Origin: Ichthyophis bannanicus
Lineage: Eukaryota; Chordata; Amphibia; Gymnophiona; Ichthyophiidae
DNA length: 64,000 nucleotides
Assembly (NCBI GenBank): GCA_033557465.1
Contig: CM066037.1
Coordinates: 515,026,686-515,090,685, forward strand
Direction: 5' to 3'
The notes beneath the pieces were generated by a model. It was not told the DNA's origin, ran no database searches, and saw only the letters and a program-made list of their open reading frames with translations. Shown here in pieces: positions 11,185 through 22,500 of the stretch (position 1 is its first letter; each line of letters begins with the position of its first letter). Both the position numbers and the translations under genes were made by a program.

Positions 11185-12560
11185 AGATTATTTTAGAAGC
11201 CTTATTCATGATATGTACATGTATAATCGGGCATAGACATGGTTAAATGTATCCACATGTAAATGTCCATTCTAGAAAAGACTCCGTTTACAGGTGGGTG
11301 TACTTACTACAAGGAAGTTTCAAGGGGGCGTGTCATGTGCATAGTTTGATCTTCTAAATAAAAGTTGTCAAAAAAAAGCTGTCAAAAAAAGTTATTTACA
11401 AAACGTGTTTAAAACGCTGTCGGAACGGTCCTTTGTTGCTTTTTGCAGTTCTGAGTTTGAGGTGTGATAAGCTTGTTTGTATGTGTATGGTGGAGTTGGG
11501 GTGGTAGATAATCAGCATTATCAGTGTGTGTGGTTTTTTAAAAGGTCTCTTATGGCAGGGGATGAGTGAAGTCAGATGTTGGTTTTATCAATGAAGCATG
11601 ACTGACCAGTTGTGAATTGGGTCTCTCTGATTGGTTGGTGTGCACAGGGGGTGTGTTCTCCTTAGTTTTATATGTGCATGCACGGTGTTTTGCAGAAGTT
11701 TTTTTTTTTTAGCTTTTGCATGCCGGTTTCTGCTGCTTGCTTGGTTTAGTGCCCTGCTACAACTGGTAAGCGTCGTATTTGGTATGTAACAATTGCTTTA
11801 AAAGTCTGTAGACTTGCACTGGCACCAAGCTATTCTGCTGCTATTGTTTTCTGCTTTTGTTTGTAGGATGTTTCGAGTTCATTAGCTGAATAAAGGTAGA
11901 AGGTTTGGTCCCTGAAGCAGCGATTGCAAAACGCCCGCCGTCGGAGTTGAACCATGGCTGTGTTTGGAGTGCTATGAGTATATGCCTGCCGCATTTTGTA
12001 GTGCATTACATTGGCAGCTAAGTGTTTTGTTTTGTCTCCCTTGCTTTACTAGCTCTGTATTGTTGGTGGTAATGATGTGATTTACTTGCAACAGAGCTGA
12101 CTGTGTGTTTGCAAGGTGGTTTGTGCTGGAGGTTTTTCTGACCTGTGATGGTAAAGCGATAACAATATGTTTGAGCATGGCCATTTGGCTGTTACAGTAC
12201 CATTGCATTGGCCTGATGTTCTGAGGTCTTTTTCCTCCACACTGTTGTGTTGTATGTGCTCAGAGCGGTGCAACATTGTTATAAGAAGAAATACATGATA
12301 TCCAGTTTTTGTGACGCGAGCGTAGTTAGGGTATGGCCAGGGCAGGTCAAAAATCTACCCGTTTATTCCCCATTTTAGATAGGGAGCACATCGGAATTTC
12401 CACCAGCTCCCTGTAGATTTTTAAAAAGTGCGTGTTTCGGCCCACTCTTTACAGGGGGAATTAAGGGGGTTATCCTTCTTAATCTCCCCTAGTTTATTTC
12501 TCACTCCAAATTTAACAGTTAAGAATAGTGGCCACTGGAGTCAATTGGCAGCCTTTACAC
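11185..12560 (+). repeat. Unclassified interspersed repeat, split by a ~1-kb insertion
   Basis: Two halves, 11,185-11,335 (starting TTTTAGAAGCCTTATTCATG) and about 12,318-12,560 (starting GTTAGGGTATGGCCAGGGCA), align consecutively with uninterrupted copies at 44,905-45,345 and 48,085-48,475. The ~980 bp between them has no counterpart there and is therefore an insertion. The inserted DNA has no recognisable ORF. The family has no coding capacity and is likely a nonautonomous DNA element. Confidence 0.6.
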
Positions 12561-12722
12561 ATATAGGTTGAGAGAGATCATTTAGATGTGCAGTATATTT
12601 TCAGAGCTAGGATTCTCCAACTCACCTTTTCGTTGGAGAGCTGTAGCCATTTTTACTCACATAACTGAATGCTATCACCTTTCCTTTCCTTTTTTGCGAT
12701 CAGTTTAGAAGCTTTACACTAG

Positions 12723-12980
12723 CTAAGATGCAGTTAAAATCAGAAGAAAAGCAGAAACAGCCAAGGAAGAATATACCAAAGGTTTGGCTCCTGCACCAAG
12801 TTCCATAATGTAAACTTCATTCCGAATATACATGACTCTCATTACCAGTTTTTTTGGATATGTGGAGTCTCTCAAGACATCATCAACCTCTGGAATTGGA
12901 TGGAGGAAGCCCTCTGAGAATGCTTCTGCAGTGATATCAGCTTGAACTAAGGCCACTGTAAAGATGGAGACAGTCATCAC
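12723..12980 (-). CDS. Possible host exon or pseudogene piece, unrecognised
   Basis: An 85-codon open frame with unusually ordinary amino-acid composition for this window. It is acidic, then has Y-P-K-K-L-V-M-R-V-M-Y-I-R-N-E-V-Y-I-M-E, and closes with a hydrophobic C-terminus (residues ~67-85, L-V-Y-S-S-L-A-V-S-A-F-L-L-I-L-T-A-S). On the minus strand CTCCATCTTTACAG just inside the start looks like a splice acceptor, which would begin the exon at A-L-V-Q-A-D. I cannot name the protein. It could be a terminal exon of a membrane or GPI-linked protein, part of an unknown element, or chance. Confidence 0.25.
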   Translation of the reverse strand: MMTVSIFTVALVQADITAEAFSEGFLHPIPEVDDVLRDSTYPKKLVMRVMYIRNEVYIMELGAGAKPLVYSSLAVSAFLLILTAS

Positions 12981-14471
12981 CGCAGTGCGTTGGGGCCATC
13001 ACCGCGTGGTAAGCCTTAACAGCCTCTCTGTCCATCTGCTGCCTCCGCTGTGGCCTATGCCAGCCTGAGAACCCACAACCGATTCTGAAACCAGCCTGTG
13101 AAAAGAATAGCCTCCTGCCCTGAGGTCTGGTACCATCTTAGAAGACCTATGGTGCCATTTTATGAGTACCAGGCAACTAACTGAATCATGGGCAGCCCAA
13201 GGGTGATGGGTGGCCATGTGCACAGACTCATTGCATAGCCTCATTTGCATAAATTTAATTTATTTTATTTTTAAATGTATATGTTCCCCATCTAAAATTT
13301 TAAGTGGCTTTCAAAGGAGCCCTTTACAAGCCTCTTTTTTCTCCTGGCAATGACTTAGCAGCATGTTTGCTAATTATTAAAGTGTGTTAAGTGCCACTGA
13401 ACCAATAGTAATACATGGGTGCTGCTGCACTTAACGCACATTAACATTTGTGAATGTGCATTAACTTTTAATAAACATGCCTCTTAATGAGTGTCTGAAT
13501 ACCATTTGCATGGGCAGTGAGGATAAGGAAAGGCTACCAGATTTCTACATTACTATACTCCAGTGCCAATCGCCAGGCACCTTAGGAAGTACTATAAACA
13601 ATGCCCATTTAGAACCCATAGCAAACCCACCGTATCATAACATCACTACCAGGACTCACAAAGCACCAAACTCTACCTATCAAAAGGCAACACTGCAAAT
13701 ATTAAACCAATACATCTCAGAGACTACCGATACATCTGCTACTAAGGAAAGAGAACAAGTGGCACCGTCAAAGAGAAACTACATGAACAGAATACCTCAA
13801 CTCTGTTACACATGCAGAACATAGACCGTCACCAAACAAAGAACAAGGGATTATAATTTAGAAATAGGAAGACAATAATTAAACTGGGAACCCCAAATGT
13901 CAAACTTGGAATGTACAACAGCACTGGAGAAATAAAACTATCAAATTAATTTCCTCTTGAACTGAAGAAAAGGCAGAGATGTTAGTGATGCACAATTCCC
14001 AGAGCTGACATATTCCAGTTAATAAAATCTAAATAAAAAGTATTTTCCTACATTTTGTTGTTTGGGCATTTTATTTTTCAGTTGCAATTGCTCCAGTCAC
14101 TTTTTTCTGGTTTCTTTGTATCTTCTGCTAACTCCATTGTCTGCTGTCCATTTGTCCTTTCTTCTCTCTTATAGTTTTTTTTCCCATTCTCTCTCTATAT
14201 TTACTTTAACATACTAATCTTTCCCCTTTGCACTTTCCTCTAATTCTCTTTTTATTCCTTTTTCATCCACTCAAATTTCACCCTTCCATCCTTAATCCCC
14301 ACTTACAATCCCAATACCCGGCCAATCGTAGATTTTTCTTTCCTCCCACACAAAATCTTTCCCCTCTCCATCCTCACTCCCTCAGCCCCATCCCCTTCTA
14401 GACCTCCCCCAACATCAGCTCCCTTCTAGTTCCAGCCCCACCCAGCATCTGCTCCCTTCTAGTCCCATTTT
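12981..14471. other. No confirmed gene; possible MITE and unknown repeat
   Basis: 13,258-13,320 resembles an inverted L2-type 3' tail. 13,340-13,480 has partly self-complementary sequence with GTGTTAAGTGCC and GCACTTAACGCACATTAAC, similar to MITE-like sequences at 46,400-46,690. 13,477-13,824 holds a 115-codon Thr/Asn-rich frame of unknown nature, probably part of an old retroelement. 14,090-14,470 is pyrimidine-rich and featureless. Confidence 0.3.
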
Positions 14472-14702
14472 CCTAACAGGGGCTCTACATTTCAAGCAAA
14501 GGTAAGAGTTTGGCTTTTTAATTATTAGCTCTCCCTGCCTTAAAAGGGTTTTGGTACATTTTTAAAATAAGGTTACTTTCCTTTTGGTGCTTTAGTTCAA
14601 AAGGGGAAATATTTTCTTTAGTGGTGTAGGTTTAAAATGTCTGCTTTCAGTATCTTTCTCAGCTCTTTGGAGCTACTGACACCTCATGAGGTGTTAGTGC
14701 CC
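14472..14702 (+). mobile_element. CR1 copy A, segment 1 (5' UTR)
   Basis: Begins CTAACAGGGGCTCTACATTT, the same start as the 5' end of CR1 copy B (minus strand at 22,500), and tracks B's 5' monomer through GGTTACTTTCCTTTTGGTGC and GAGGTGTTAGTGCCC. It stops at 14,702 where an inverted L2-like tail begins, and the next part of the same 5' UTR resumes at about 17,466. Confidence 0.8.
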
Positions 14703-17465
14703 TTTATTTATAAGCTTTTATATACTGCCACTTCCATAGATCAGTGGCGGTTTACAATGAAACACAACTAAGTTACATTTGTAACATTCATGAACTTATG
14801 TACAAATAACATGTTGAGTAACAAAGTAACTAAACATTGTATCAAGTTCGTAACTTATTTACAATTAAGGGATAGTGAGATACATAGCATCGCCTGAGCA
14901 ATGTGAATCTTGGCAATTGAGTAGTTCTTAGGAGATATGAAGTGTTATGATGGATTGTGATGGATATGTTGAGTAGGTGATGTGTTAAGTTGTTTTTGAC
15001 TGTTGATCCAAGGACATAATATTGGATGAATAGGTGAATTTTGGGTTCTTTGCAAAACGTTAGATCTTTAATCATTGTTAAATTGTCGGGAAGGGCATTC
15101 CAGAGAGTAGGGGCAACATAGGTGAATGCCTTGGATCTGGTAGCTTTATTGGTGTTACGGAAGTGTGTGGGTATGTTTAGCATATTTTGACAGCTGGTCC
15201 TTCTAACTCTAGTGTGATCAGATAGATGTAGAAGGGAGGATAGCTAGGAGGGAGCAATTTTGTTGTATAGCTTAAATACTATCATAATATATTTGTATTT
15301 GGTTCTGGTTGCAATAGGAAGCCAGTGGAGGTTATATAGTAAAGGGATGATGTGATCATTGTGGTGGGCATTGAAAATTATGTGGGCCACTAGGTTTTGA
15401 GCCATTTGAAGTTGCTGGGTGTTTTTTTTTTTTGGGGGGGGGGGGTAGACCTTGAAGGATACTATTACAGTAATCAAAATGTGGAGTTATAAGGGCTTGC
15501 AGAACTCTGCAGAAATCATGGTTTGCCAGGAGTGGTCTGAGATGCTGAATCATTTTTAATTTAAAGTAAATGATCTTGGAGATTGATTTTGTGTGAGATC
15601 ATAGTTAAAGACTGATCAAGGATAATTCCTAAGTATCTGACTTCCTGTTTTACTTCCAGCTCAGTATTGTTTAAGTGGATTTTGGCAGGGGGGTTGAAGT
15701 TCTGGTTACGTGTAATGGAAAGCACTTCCATTTTTGTGAAATTAATTTTTAACTTGTTAGAAAGGAGCCAGTCAGTTATGTCTGAGAGGAATGCCTGTAT
15801 TTGGTAGCAGAAAGGGTCAGATGTGTCAATGGGGTGATAAAATAATATCATCTGCATAGAGATGATAGAATACTTTGTGTTTTCTGAAGATGTCACATAT
15901 GGGTTGCATGTAAAGATTAAATAGTAGGGCGGAGAGTGTGGAGCCTTACGGGATACTCTGAGATTGTATGAAGATTGAGGAAGAATTTGTGCCTATCTTT
16001 ACTTGTTGGGTCCGATCTGCAAGGCTATGATTTAAACCATTGTAATACCATTCCTTGGAGACCAATTTGTCGCAATCCGCAAATTAGTATTTTATGTTTA
16101 ATGCTATCAAAAGCAGCAGTGATGTCAAGAAACATAAGCATGTATCCTTGTTTGCTGTTATTAAAACCACAGAGGAGCTCGTTCATGATAGATAACATGA
16201 GCGTCTCAACACTGTGGTGTGGCCCAAAGCCGTGTTGCTGTTCATCAAGCAGGGCATTTAAGTTGATAAAGTCTTGCAGTTGTATTTGTACAGTTTTTTC
16301 AATGACATTTGCTAAAAAGGGCAGACTGGAAATAGGTCGGTATGAGTTTGGGAGGGTTTTGTCTATTGCATTAGGTTTGAGAATCGGTCTTATGCCTTCT
16401 GCACTAAAACATGCATGCATATGTCCAGTGTCTAAGGATCGGTTAACTATCTCTAGGATGATAGGAGAAAAAGTGTCTTTAGTGATTTTTAGCCAGCTGA
16501 CTGGACAGGGATATGATGGGGAGGTGGTAGTGTTTATGTTTGTAATTATATTTTTAAGTTGCTTAATGTCAATATGGAGGAAAGAAGTCCAGGTGGTTTG
16601 ATTGTTGTGTATAATTTTATTAGGATTTTATTGATAAGATCTATGATTACTGGAATTTTCTTCCTAATGGATCTGCAGTTCAGGAGTATTATTTTCATAG
16701 GGTGGATGTTATGATTGGTGAAGGCTTTAGGATGGTTCTGTGTGGGTGTAATATAAATAAGTCTGTGTTTAGAGTGTGTTTGAGATGTGGAATTTGAGGT
16801 GTAATAAGCAAAAGATTGAATGTTTCTATAATGGTGAGGTATGATGGGTCTTTGATAAATTGGATATTGTGTTTGGAGTGCATTGCTTATTATTTCCAGC
16901 ATAAGTAGGAGACTGATAGTGATGAGGAGTTTCAAGTTTGTGTTGTTGTGTGTCTCTGTTTCGTGCATAGGAGATAAGTGTAAAATAGAAGATGAATTCA
17001 GAAATAGTACAGGAATGAATGCTAAATATGTTCAGGAAAAGAAGAATAAGTTGCAGATTACACAATTGAGTAGAGAGAGCAGTATTATTAATCGTTGTCA
17101 CTAGTATTTATGTGAGATGTACAGAGTATTTTAATGTGTCTAGTGATAATTTATTATGGGTGTTATATTAGTGCGGATTATCTATCTATTGGATAGGTAA
17201 AAGAGAAAACTCACAACATAGTCCATTTGGAGTGGGAAGTGACAAGGTTCCTCTCCTACATGCCGCGCCAAAGGATCATTTGGCGTAGCCCTTGGGCGCG
17301 GGCTCACTAGGCACGGGCACACCTAGGTGCACTGTTGAATTTATAGTGGTGTGGGACTCAGTTGCAGCTAGAGTAGTGCCTCTCTGATTGGGTGCCTTGG
17401 CTGGGAGCAGGGAGGAGCTTACCTCCTTGCTCCTTGCTGATGCCTCGATCAGTCTCTTCATATCT
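14703..17465 (-). mobile_element. L2-like LINE inserted in CR1 copy A
   Basis: The 3' tail (TTTATTTATAAG on plus) is at 14,703 and the GC-rich 5' leader is at 17,240-17,465. The leader carries the stem-loop CGCCAAATGATCCTTTGGCG (17,264-17,283, minus), shared with the L2-like copies at 34,784 and 53,507. At 2.76 kb it is shorter than the others (about 3.8 kb without arrays), because most of the endonuclease is missing: the ORF jumps from I-L-L-N-C-R-S-I-R-K-K to RT-upstream sequence near 16,620. CR1-A sequence continues on both sides. Confidence 0.8.
14842..16968 (-). pseudogene. L2-like ORF2 with internal endonuclease deletion
   Basis: Fragments on minus are a leader with a hydrophobic segment (L-L-I-T-I-S-L-L-L-M-L, 16,968-16,546) running into the first endonuclease block, then RT fingers with S-Y-R-P-I-S-S-L-P-F and H-G-F-G-P-H-H-S-V-E-T (16,420-16,025), motif A A-A-F-D-S-I-K-H, the palm/thumb (15,896-15,561), and the C-terminal H-W-L-P-I and L-W-N-A-L-P regions (15,477-14,842). 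Several frameshifts separate them. The missing endonuclease and broken frame make it inactive. Whether the deletion came before or after insertion cannot be told. Confidence 0.75.
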
Positions 17466-17880
17466 CCCCCAACTCCCACCCACCCCGTGTGAGCAGTCTT
17501 GCTTTATAGGGCCCCTCCCCAATTACCTACAGACAGGGACTTGGAACAGCACATTTAGAACACATGCAAAAGAGATTTAACTGATTTTTCTCTGAAAGGA
17601 CAGCTGGGAAACCGACTGGTACTTTGGTAGGTCTTTCTCTCTTTTTTGCTTCAACAGGACCTAAGCTCCACCAGCTGAACAATGGATGGGAAAAATTGTA
17701 TCACCAAAGCTGTTGCCCCAGCTACAGCTTCTGCCTTTGTCCATACAGAGGTCCCATTGCCAGCTGAAGGACCAGTTCCATGTGAAGGATGCCTGCAGGC
17801 AGAAGCTCTCAGGAAACAAGTGGAGGAACTTAGAGAAGAGGTGGCGAGACTGAGGAGCATTCAAGACAGTGAGAAGAACA
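17466..17880 (+). mobile_element. CR1 copy A, segment 2 (5' UTR and ORF1 start)
   Basis: Resumes the CR1 5' UTR (GAGCAGTCTTGCTTTATAGG, CAGCTGGGAAACCG) exactly where segment 1 stopped relative to copy B. ORF1 starts with ATG at 17,683 (M-D-G-K-N-C-I-T-K-A-V-A-P) and contains a Glu/Arg-rich coiled-coil-like stretch (A-L-R-K-Q-V-E-E-L-R-E-E-V-A). The frame is lost at E-K after 17,875, where the inverted 3' tail of CR1 copy B begins. It continues at 22,501. Confidence 0.85.
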
Positions 17881-17921
17881 TAGAAACATAGAAATATGAT
17901 GACAGAAAAAGGCCACATGAC

Positions 17922-20800
17922 CTATCTAGTCTGTCCTTCCATATCAACAACTACAATAGTCCCCTTTTTACCTTTAGAGATCCTGTGTTGGTCCCATTCT
18001 TTTTTGAATTCAGTTACTGTCCTCATCTCTACCACCTCCACTGGGAGACTATTCCACGGATCAACTATTCTTTCCGTAAAGAAATATTTCCGCATATCAT
18101 TCATGAATCTATCTCCCTTCACCCTCATCCCATGTTCCCTTGTAACAGAACTTGCCTTCAATTGAAAGAGGCTCTCTCCCTGAACATTTATGCCATGGAG
18201 GTATTTAAACATCTCAATCATATCACCTCTATCCCGCCTTTCATCTAAGGTGTACATATTAAGATCCGTAAGTCTGTCCTCATATGCTTTATAATGAAGA
18301 CCACTAATCATTTTAGTAGCCACCCTCTTACCGACTGCATCCTGTTCACATCCTTTTGAAGGTGCAGTCTCCAGAATTGCACACTATACTCCAAATGAGG
18401 TCACACCAAAGACTTATACAGAGGCATTATCACCTTTTTTCTGCTAGTCATTCCTCTCCGTATGCACCCAAGCATCCTTCTAGCTTTTGCCATCACCTTT
18501 TCTACCTGTTTAGCTACTTTAAGATCATCAGACGCAACCACGCCTAGGTCCCGCTCTTCTTTAGTGGACAAAAGTACTTCATCCCCTATACTATATTGCT
18601 CCCTTTGATTGCTGCAGCCCAAATGCTTGACCTTACATTTTTTAACATTAAATCCCAGCTGCCAAATTCTAGACCATTCTTCAGGCTTAGCTAGATCCCT
18701 CCTCATGTTATCAACACCTTTCTGGGTGTCTACTCTATTGTAGATTTTGGTATCATCGGCAAAGAGGCAAACCTTACCCGACAGCCCATCCGCTATATCA
18801 CTAACAAAGACATTAAAAAGAATCGGACCGAGGACAGATCCCTGGGGTACACCACTGGTAACATCCTTCTCCTCAGAGTGAGCTCCATTTACCTGTACTC
18901 TTTGTCGCCTCCCACCCAACCAATTTCTAACCCAAGCAGTAACTTTAGGGTCCATCCCTAGGGTGCTCAGTTTGTTTATAAGTCACCTGTGAGAAACAGT
19001 GTCAAAGGCTTTACTGAAATCTAAATACACTACATCTAGGGCTCTCCCTCGGTCCAACTCCCTGGTCACCCAGTCAAAGAAATCAATCAGATTTGTCTGA
19101 CTAGGCCTGCCTGGTGAATCCATGCTGCCTTGGATCCTGTAATCCGCTGGACTCCAGAAACCTCACTATTTTCTCTTTCAGCAGCGTTTCCAATAATTTA
19201 CTCACCACCAAAGTTAAACTAACCGGCCTGTAGTTTTCAACCACATCCTTACTTCTGCTTTTGTGTAAAGGCACCACATGAGCCTCTCTCTAGTCTTTTG
19301 GCACCACTCCTAACTCCAACGAGGCATTGAAAAGGTCAGTCAGTGGAGTTGCTAGAACGTCCCCAACTTCCCTCAGTATTCTAGGGTGTATCCCATCCGG
19401 TCCCATCGCTTTGTCTACTTTAAATTGAGCTAGTTTCTCACGAACACAGTCTTCTGAAAATTGTTCAAGATGTCCCTCACTTCTTTTCCTCCTTGTGGGT
19501 GTTTTCTGAGGTCCTGCTCCTGGTTCTTCATCTGTGAACACAGTACAGAAATAGTTGTTAAGCAATTCCGCTTTATCCTTATCCACTTCTACATATTTCT
19601 CCCCTGCACCCTTGAGTCTGACAATGCCACTTTTGCCCTTCCTTTTCTCACTAACATATCTGAAAAATGTCCTATCCCCCAATTTTATTGCATTGGCTAT
19701 TTCCTCCTCCTTTTGAATCTTTGCCTTCCTTACTACTTTGCTAGCTTCTCTAAGTTTTTCGAAATATAGATGTGTCTTCATCTCTCTCTGATCTCTTGTA
19801 TTTCATGAAGGCTTCCCTCTTTTTCTTCACTTTTTCAGCTACTTCTTTCGAAAGCCATAGCAGTCTCCTTTTCCTTTTACCTTTATTTACCATTTTAACA
19901 AAAAGGTTGGTTGCATTTAAAATATCTCGTCAGTTTTGCCATTGTTTGTCTACATTCCCAGCTGTTCCCATCCCACTAACGACTCCCTGAGGTATTGGCC
20001 CATCTTGGCAAAGTTAGTCTTCCTAAAGTCTAAGACCCTCACCTTTGAATGGATTCTAACAGCCCTAGTCCTAGTACTGAACCACACCATCTGGTGATCA
20101 CTGGATGCAAAATGATCTCACACTACAACATCAGAAACACTTTCACCATTGGTAAGCACCAAGTCCAGTATGGCCCCTTCACGTGTGGGGTCTGTCACCA
20201 ATTGCCTGAATAGTTCTCCCTGTAGAGAATCCAGGATATCCTTACTTCTAGATGATACTGCAGGAGAAATGTGCCAATCAACATCTGGCATATTGAAATC
20301 CCCTATCAGTAGCACTTCCCGTTTCCTAGCAATGCTGTGTATGTCTTCAATTAACTCTCTGTCCACCTCTTCCTCTTGTGAGGGAGGTCTGTATATCACA
20401 CCAATGCAAATAGATTTCTCTTTCCCTCTTTCTAGTTTAACCCACAATGCCTCCTCTCTCCCTTTTAAGCTCTGTAATTCCAAAGCTTTAATAGTAGTTT
20501 ATAATTATAGTGCCACTCCTCCTCCCCTACTTCCTACCCTGTCCTTTCTGAATAAAGTATAGCCAGGTATAGTTACATCCCAATCATGGTTTTCTGTGAA
20601 CCATGTTTCTCTAACTGCCACTAAATCCAAGTCAGCCACTCCCACCAAAGCTTCAACATCAGGGATCTTATTTCCCATGCTACGGGCATTTATACACACT
20701 GCTTTCCATATGTTACACCTGTTACCCATTTCCATAAAGGTATTTAATGTATCACCTACCTGGGGGCTTTCACCTACCTGGGGGGCTTTCTTCACCCATC
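17922..20800 (-). pseudogene. CR1 ORF2 endonuclease/reverse transcriptase (broken)
   Basis: This ORF would encode the AP endonuclease and RT that carry out target-primed reverse transcription. The endonuclease begins with C-I-N-A-R-S-M-G-N-K-I-P, R-E-T-W-F and S-R-G-G-G-V (20,795-20,505), then G-V-I-Y-R-P-P and I-G-D-F-N-M-P-D-V (20,483-20,118). The RT region includes G-P-D-G-I-H-P-R-I-L (19,781-19,290), [13 protein letters not shown] and the catalytic F-A-D-D (18,955-18,401), and the C-terminal F-T-E-R-I-V-D-P-W-N-S-L-P block (18,323-17,922). Catalytic motifs survive but at least five frame breaks interrupt the ~950-codon frame. Confidence 0.85.
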
Positions 20801-20810
20801 CCCAAAGAAT

Positions 20811-21750
20811 CTAGTTTAAAGCCCTCTTCAGTAGATTAGCCAGTCTACTACCAAAGACATGTTGACCTTTCTTGGACAGATGGATGCCATCTCTGCTCTG
20901 CAACCCTTGGAACAGCATCCCATGGTCTAGGAAACCAAAACGCTCTTGATGACACCATCCATGCAGCTGTACATTCATCTCCAGGATGCGAGCCTCTCTG
21001 CCTTGGCCTTTACCCGCAAAAGGGGGTATTGAAGAGAACACCACCTGTGCACCTAACTGCTTCCTGTCCCAGAGCCATGAAGTCACTTTTGATACATTCC
21101 GAGGGATACCTGGCAGTATCATTTGTTCCAACATGGATTAGCAACATTGGGTAATAGTCAGTGGGCTTGATGAGTCTCGGCAAACTCTCCATAACATCTT
21201 GGATTTTGGCACCAGGCAGACAGCATACCTCTCTGGACATCAAGTCTGGTCGGCAGATGGACACCTCAGTACCCCTCAGAAGAGAGTCACCAACCACCAC
21301 TACCCTTTGCTTTCTTGTGGTCACTGATTCTGCAACTTTGGGGTACTTGAGCTCTGGTTCTTCCCTTTCCAGGGATGCTTTCACCTCCTCCACTTCCAGG
21401 GCTGCATAATGGTTCTTCAATTCAAGGGCTGGAAAAGTTGGATTGGTGATTTTGCAGGCCCTGGTGACTTGTGTCCAACCATCGACATTCTGTTGGCACC
21501 CATCTTCTCCTCTGCTGGAGAGCTTGGTTGCTGCAAGAAGCATCTCATCAATATACTTCTCACTGTCGTGAATGCTCCTCCGCCTCACCACCTCCTCTCT
21601 GAGTTCCTCCACTTTTTTCCTCAGAGCTTCAGCATGCAGGCACCCTGCACATGGAACTGGTCCTTCAACTGGCATTAGGACCTCTGTCTGGACAGAGGCA
21701 AAAGCTGTAATGGGGGCAACAGCTTTAGCGATATGATTTTTCCCAGCCAT
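20811..21750 (-). pseudogene. CR1 ORF1, coiled coil plus SGNH esterase domain
   Basis: Starts with a good ATG at 21,750 (M-A-G-K-N-H-I-A-K-A-V-A-P). Residues ~30-55 form a charged coiled-coil-like stretch. An SGNH/GDSL hydrolase domain follows with the nucleophile motif V-V-V-G-D-S-L-L-R-G near residue 150, the H-V-G-T-N-D-T block near 205, and a catalytic D-G-I-H-L motif close to the end (about 20,880). ORF1 esterase domains are known in the CR1 group and are thought to help RNP formation. A frameshift near 21,040-21,100 moves the frame, so the copy is inactive. Total length about 313 codons. Confidence 0.85.
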
Positions 21751-21904
21751 TTTTCTGTTCGTGGAGCTTAGGTATCTGTTAAAGCAAAAGAGAGAGATCT
21801 ACCAAGTACCAGCCGGTTTCCCAGCTGTCCTTTCAGAGAAAAAGCAGTTATTTGTCTTCAATTATATTCAAAATGTGCTGCTCCAAGTCTCTGTGCTTTG
21901 TTAA

Positions 21905-22500
21905 ATGGGGAGGTGCCCTATAAAGCAAGGCTGCTCACTAGGGGTTGGGTGGGAGTCGGGGTGGGTAGGGAGGGAACTAACACCTGATTAGGTGTCAGCA
22001 GTTCCCAAAAGCTGAGAAGGTTACTAGAGTTCAAAAAGCTACTCTGCTCAAGGAAGTCTCTGCTAAAGCACCAAAAAGAAAGTAACTTTGCTTTAAAAAT
22101 ATACAAAAACCCTTTTAAGAGCTCCCAGTCAGAGAGCTATCAATCTAATAAAAAGAAACCCTCAAATCCTTACCGTTGTTTGACCTGTAGAGCCCCTGTT
22201 AGTAATGCCTCAAACGGGCAGGGCTCTGGAGCCTTTTATGCAGACCTCAGCTGCTCTCAGGTAATCAGGCCCCCTAACTCCTGATTGGGTGTATGCAGTT
22301 CCCAAAAGCTGAGAAGGTTACTAGAGTTCAACAACCTACTCTGCTCAAGGAAATTTCTACTAAAGCACCAAAAAGAAAGTAACTTTGCTTTAAAAAGTAT
22401 ACAAAAACTCTTTTAAGAGCTCCCAGTCAGAGAGCTAGCAATTTAATAAAAATAAACCCTCAAATCCTTACCGTTGTTTGACCTGTAGAGCCCCTGTTAG
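21905..22500 (-). repeat. Two ~298-bp tandem 5'-UTR monomers of CR1 copy B
   Basis: The block GTTCCCAAAAGCTGAGAAGG occurs at 22,001 and 22,298, and CTGTAGAGCCCCTGTTAG ends at 22,202 and 22,500, so a ~298-bp unit is repeated twice. In sense orientation each starts CTAACAGGGGCTCTACAGG and carries CAGCTTTTGGGAACTGC. Tandem promoter monomers at the 5' end are known from mouse L1. Here they may likewise hold the promoter. Confidence 0.85.

Larger units (their letters stand above)
17881..22500 (-). mobile_element. CR1 copy B, full-length, inserted in CR1 copy A
   Basis: A 4.6-kb CR1 LINE on minus. The 3' terminus at 17,881-17,900 shows the TTTCTATG-type octamers, ORF2 lies at 17,922-20,800, ORF1 at 20,811-21,750, and the 5' UTR at 21,751-22,500 holds two ~298-bp monomers. 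CR1-A ORF1 sequence flanks both sides: S-E-K ends at 17,878 and continues with M-x-L-E-T at 22,501. No target duplication is visible, and a few bases of the target appear lost. CR1 often leaves none. Most genomic CR1 copies are 5'-truncated, so a full-length copy is notable. Confidence 0.88.

Noticed and set aside
13477..13824. 115-codon ORF as a gene
   Set aside because: Thr/Asn-rich with no motif and no splice context; more likely part of an old repeat.
17650..18400. 5' inversion (twin priming) of a single CR1 at the head-to-tail junction near 17,880
   Set aside because: The plus-strand segment continues at 22,501, so this is insertion of one CR1 in another.
19461..20562. Plus-strand ORFs of 102-137 codons
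   Set aside because: Shadow frames of the CR1 ORF2 on minus.
20811..21750. SGNH/GDSL esterase as a host lipase gene
   Set aside because: It is ORF1 of CR1 copy B, with CR1 ORF2 next to it and a frameshift.
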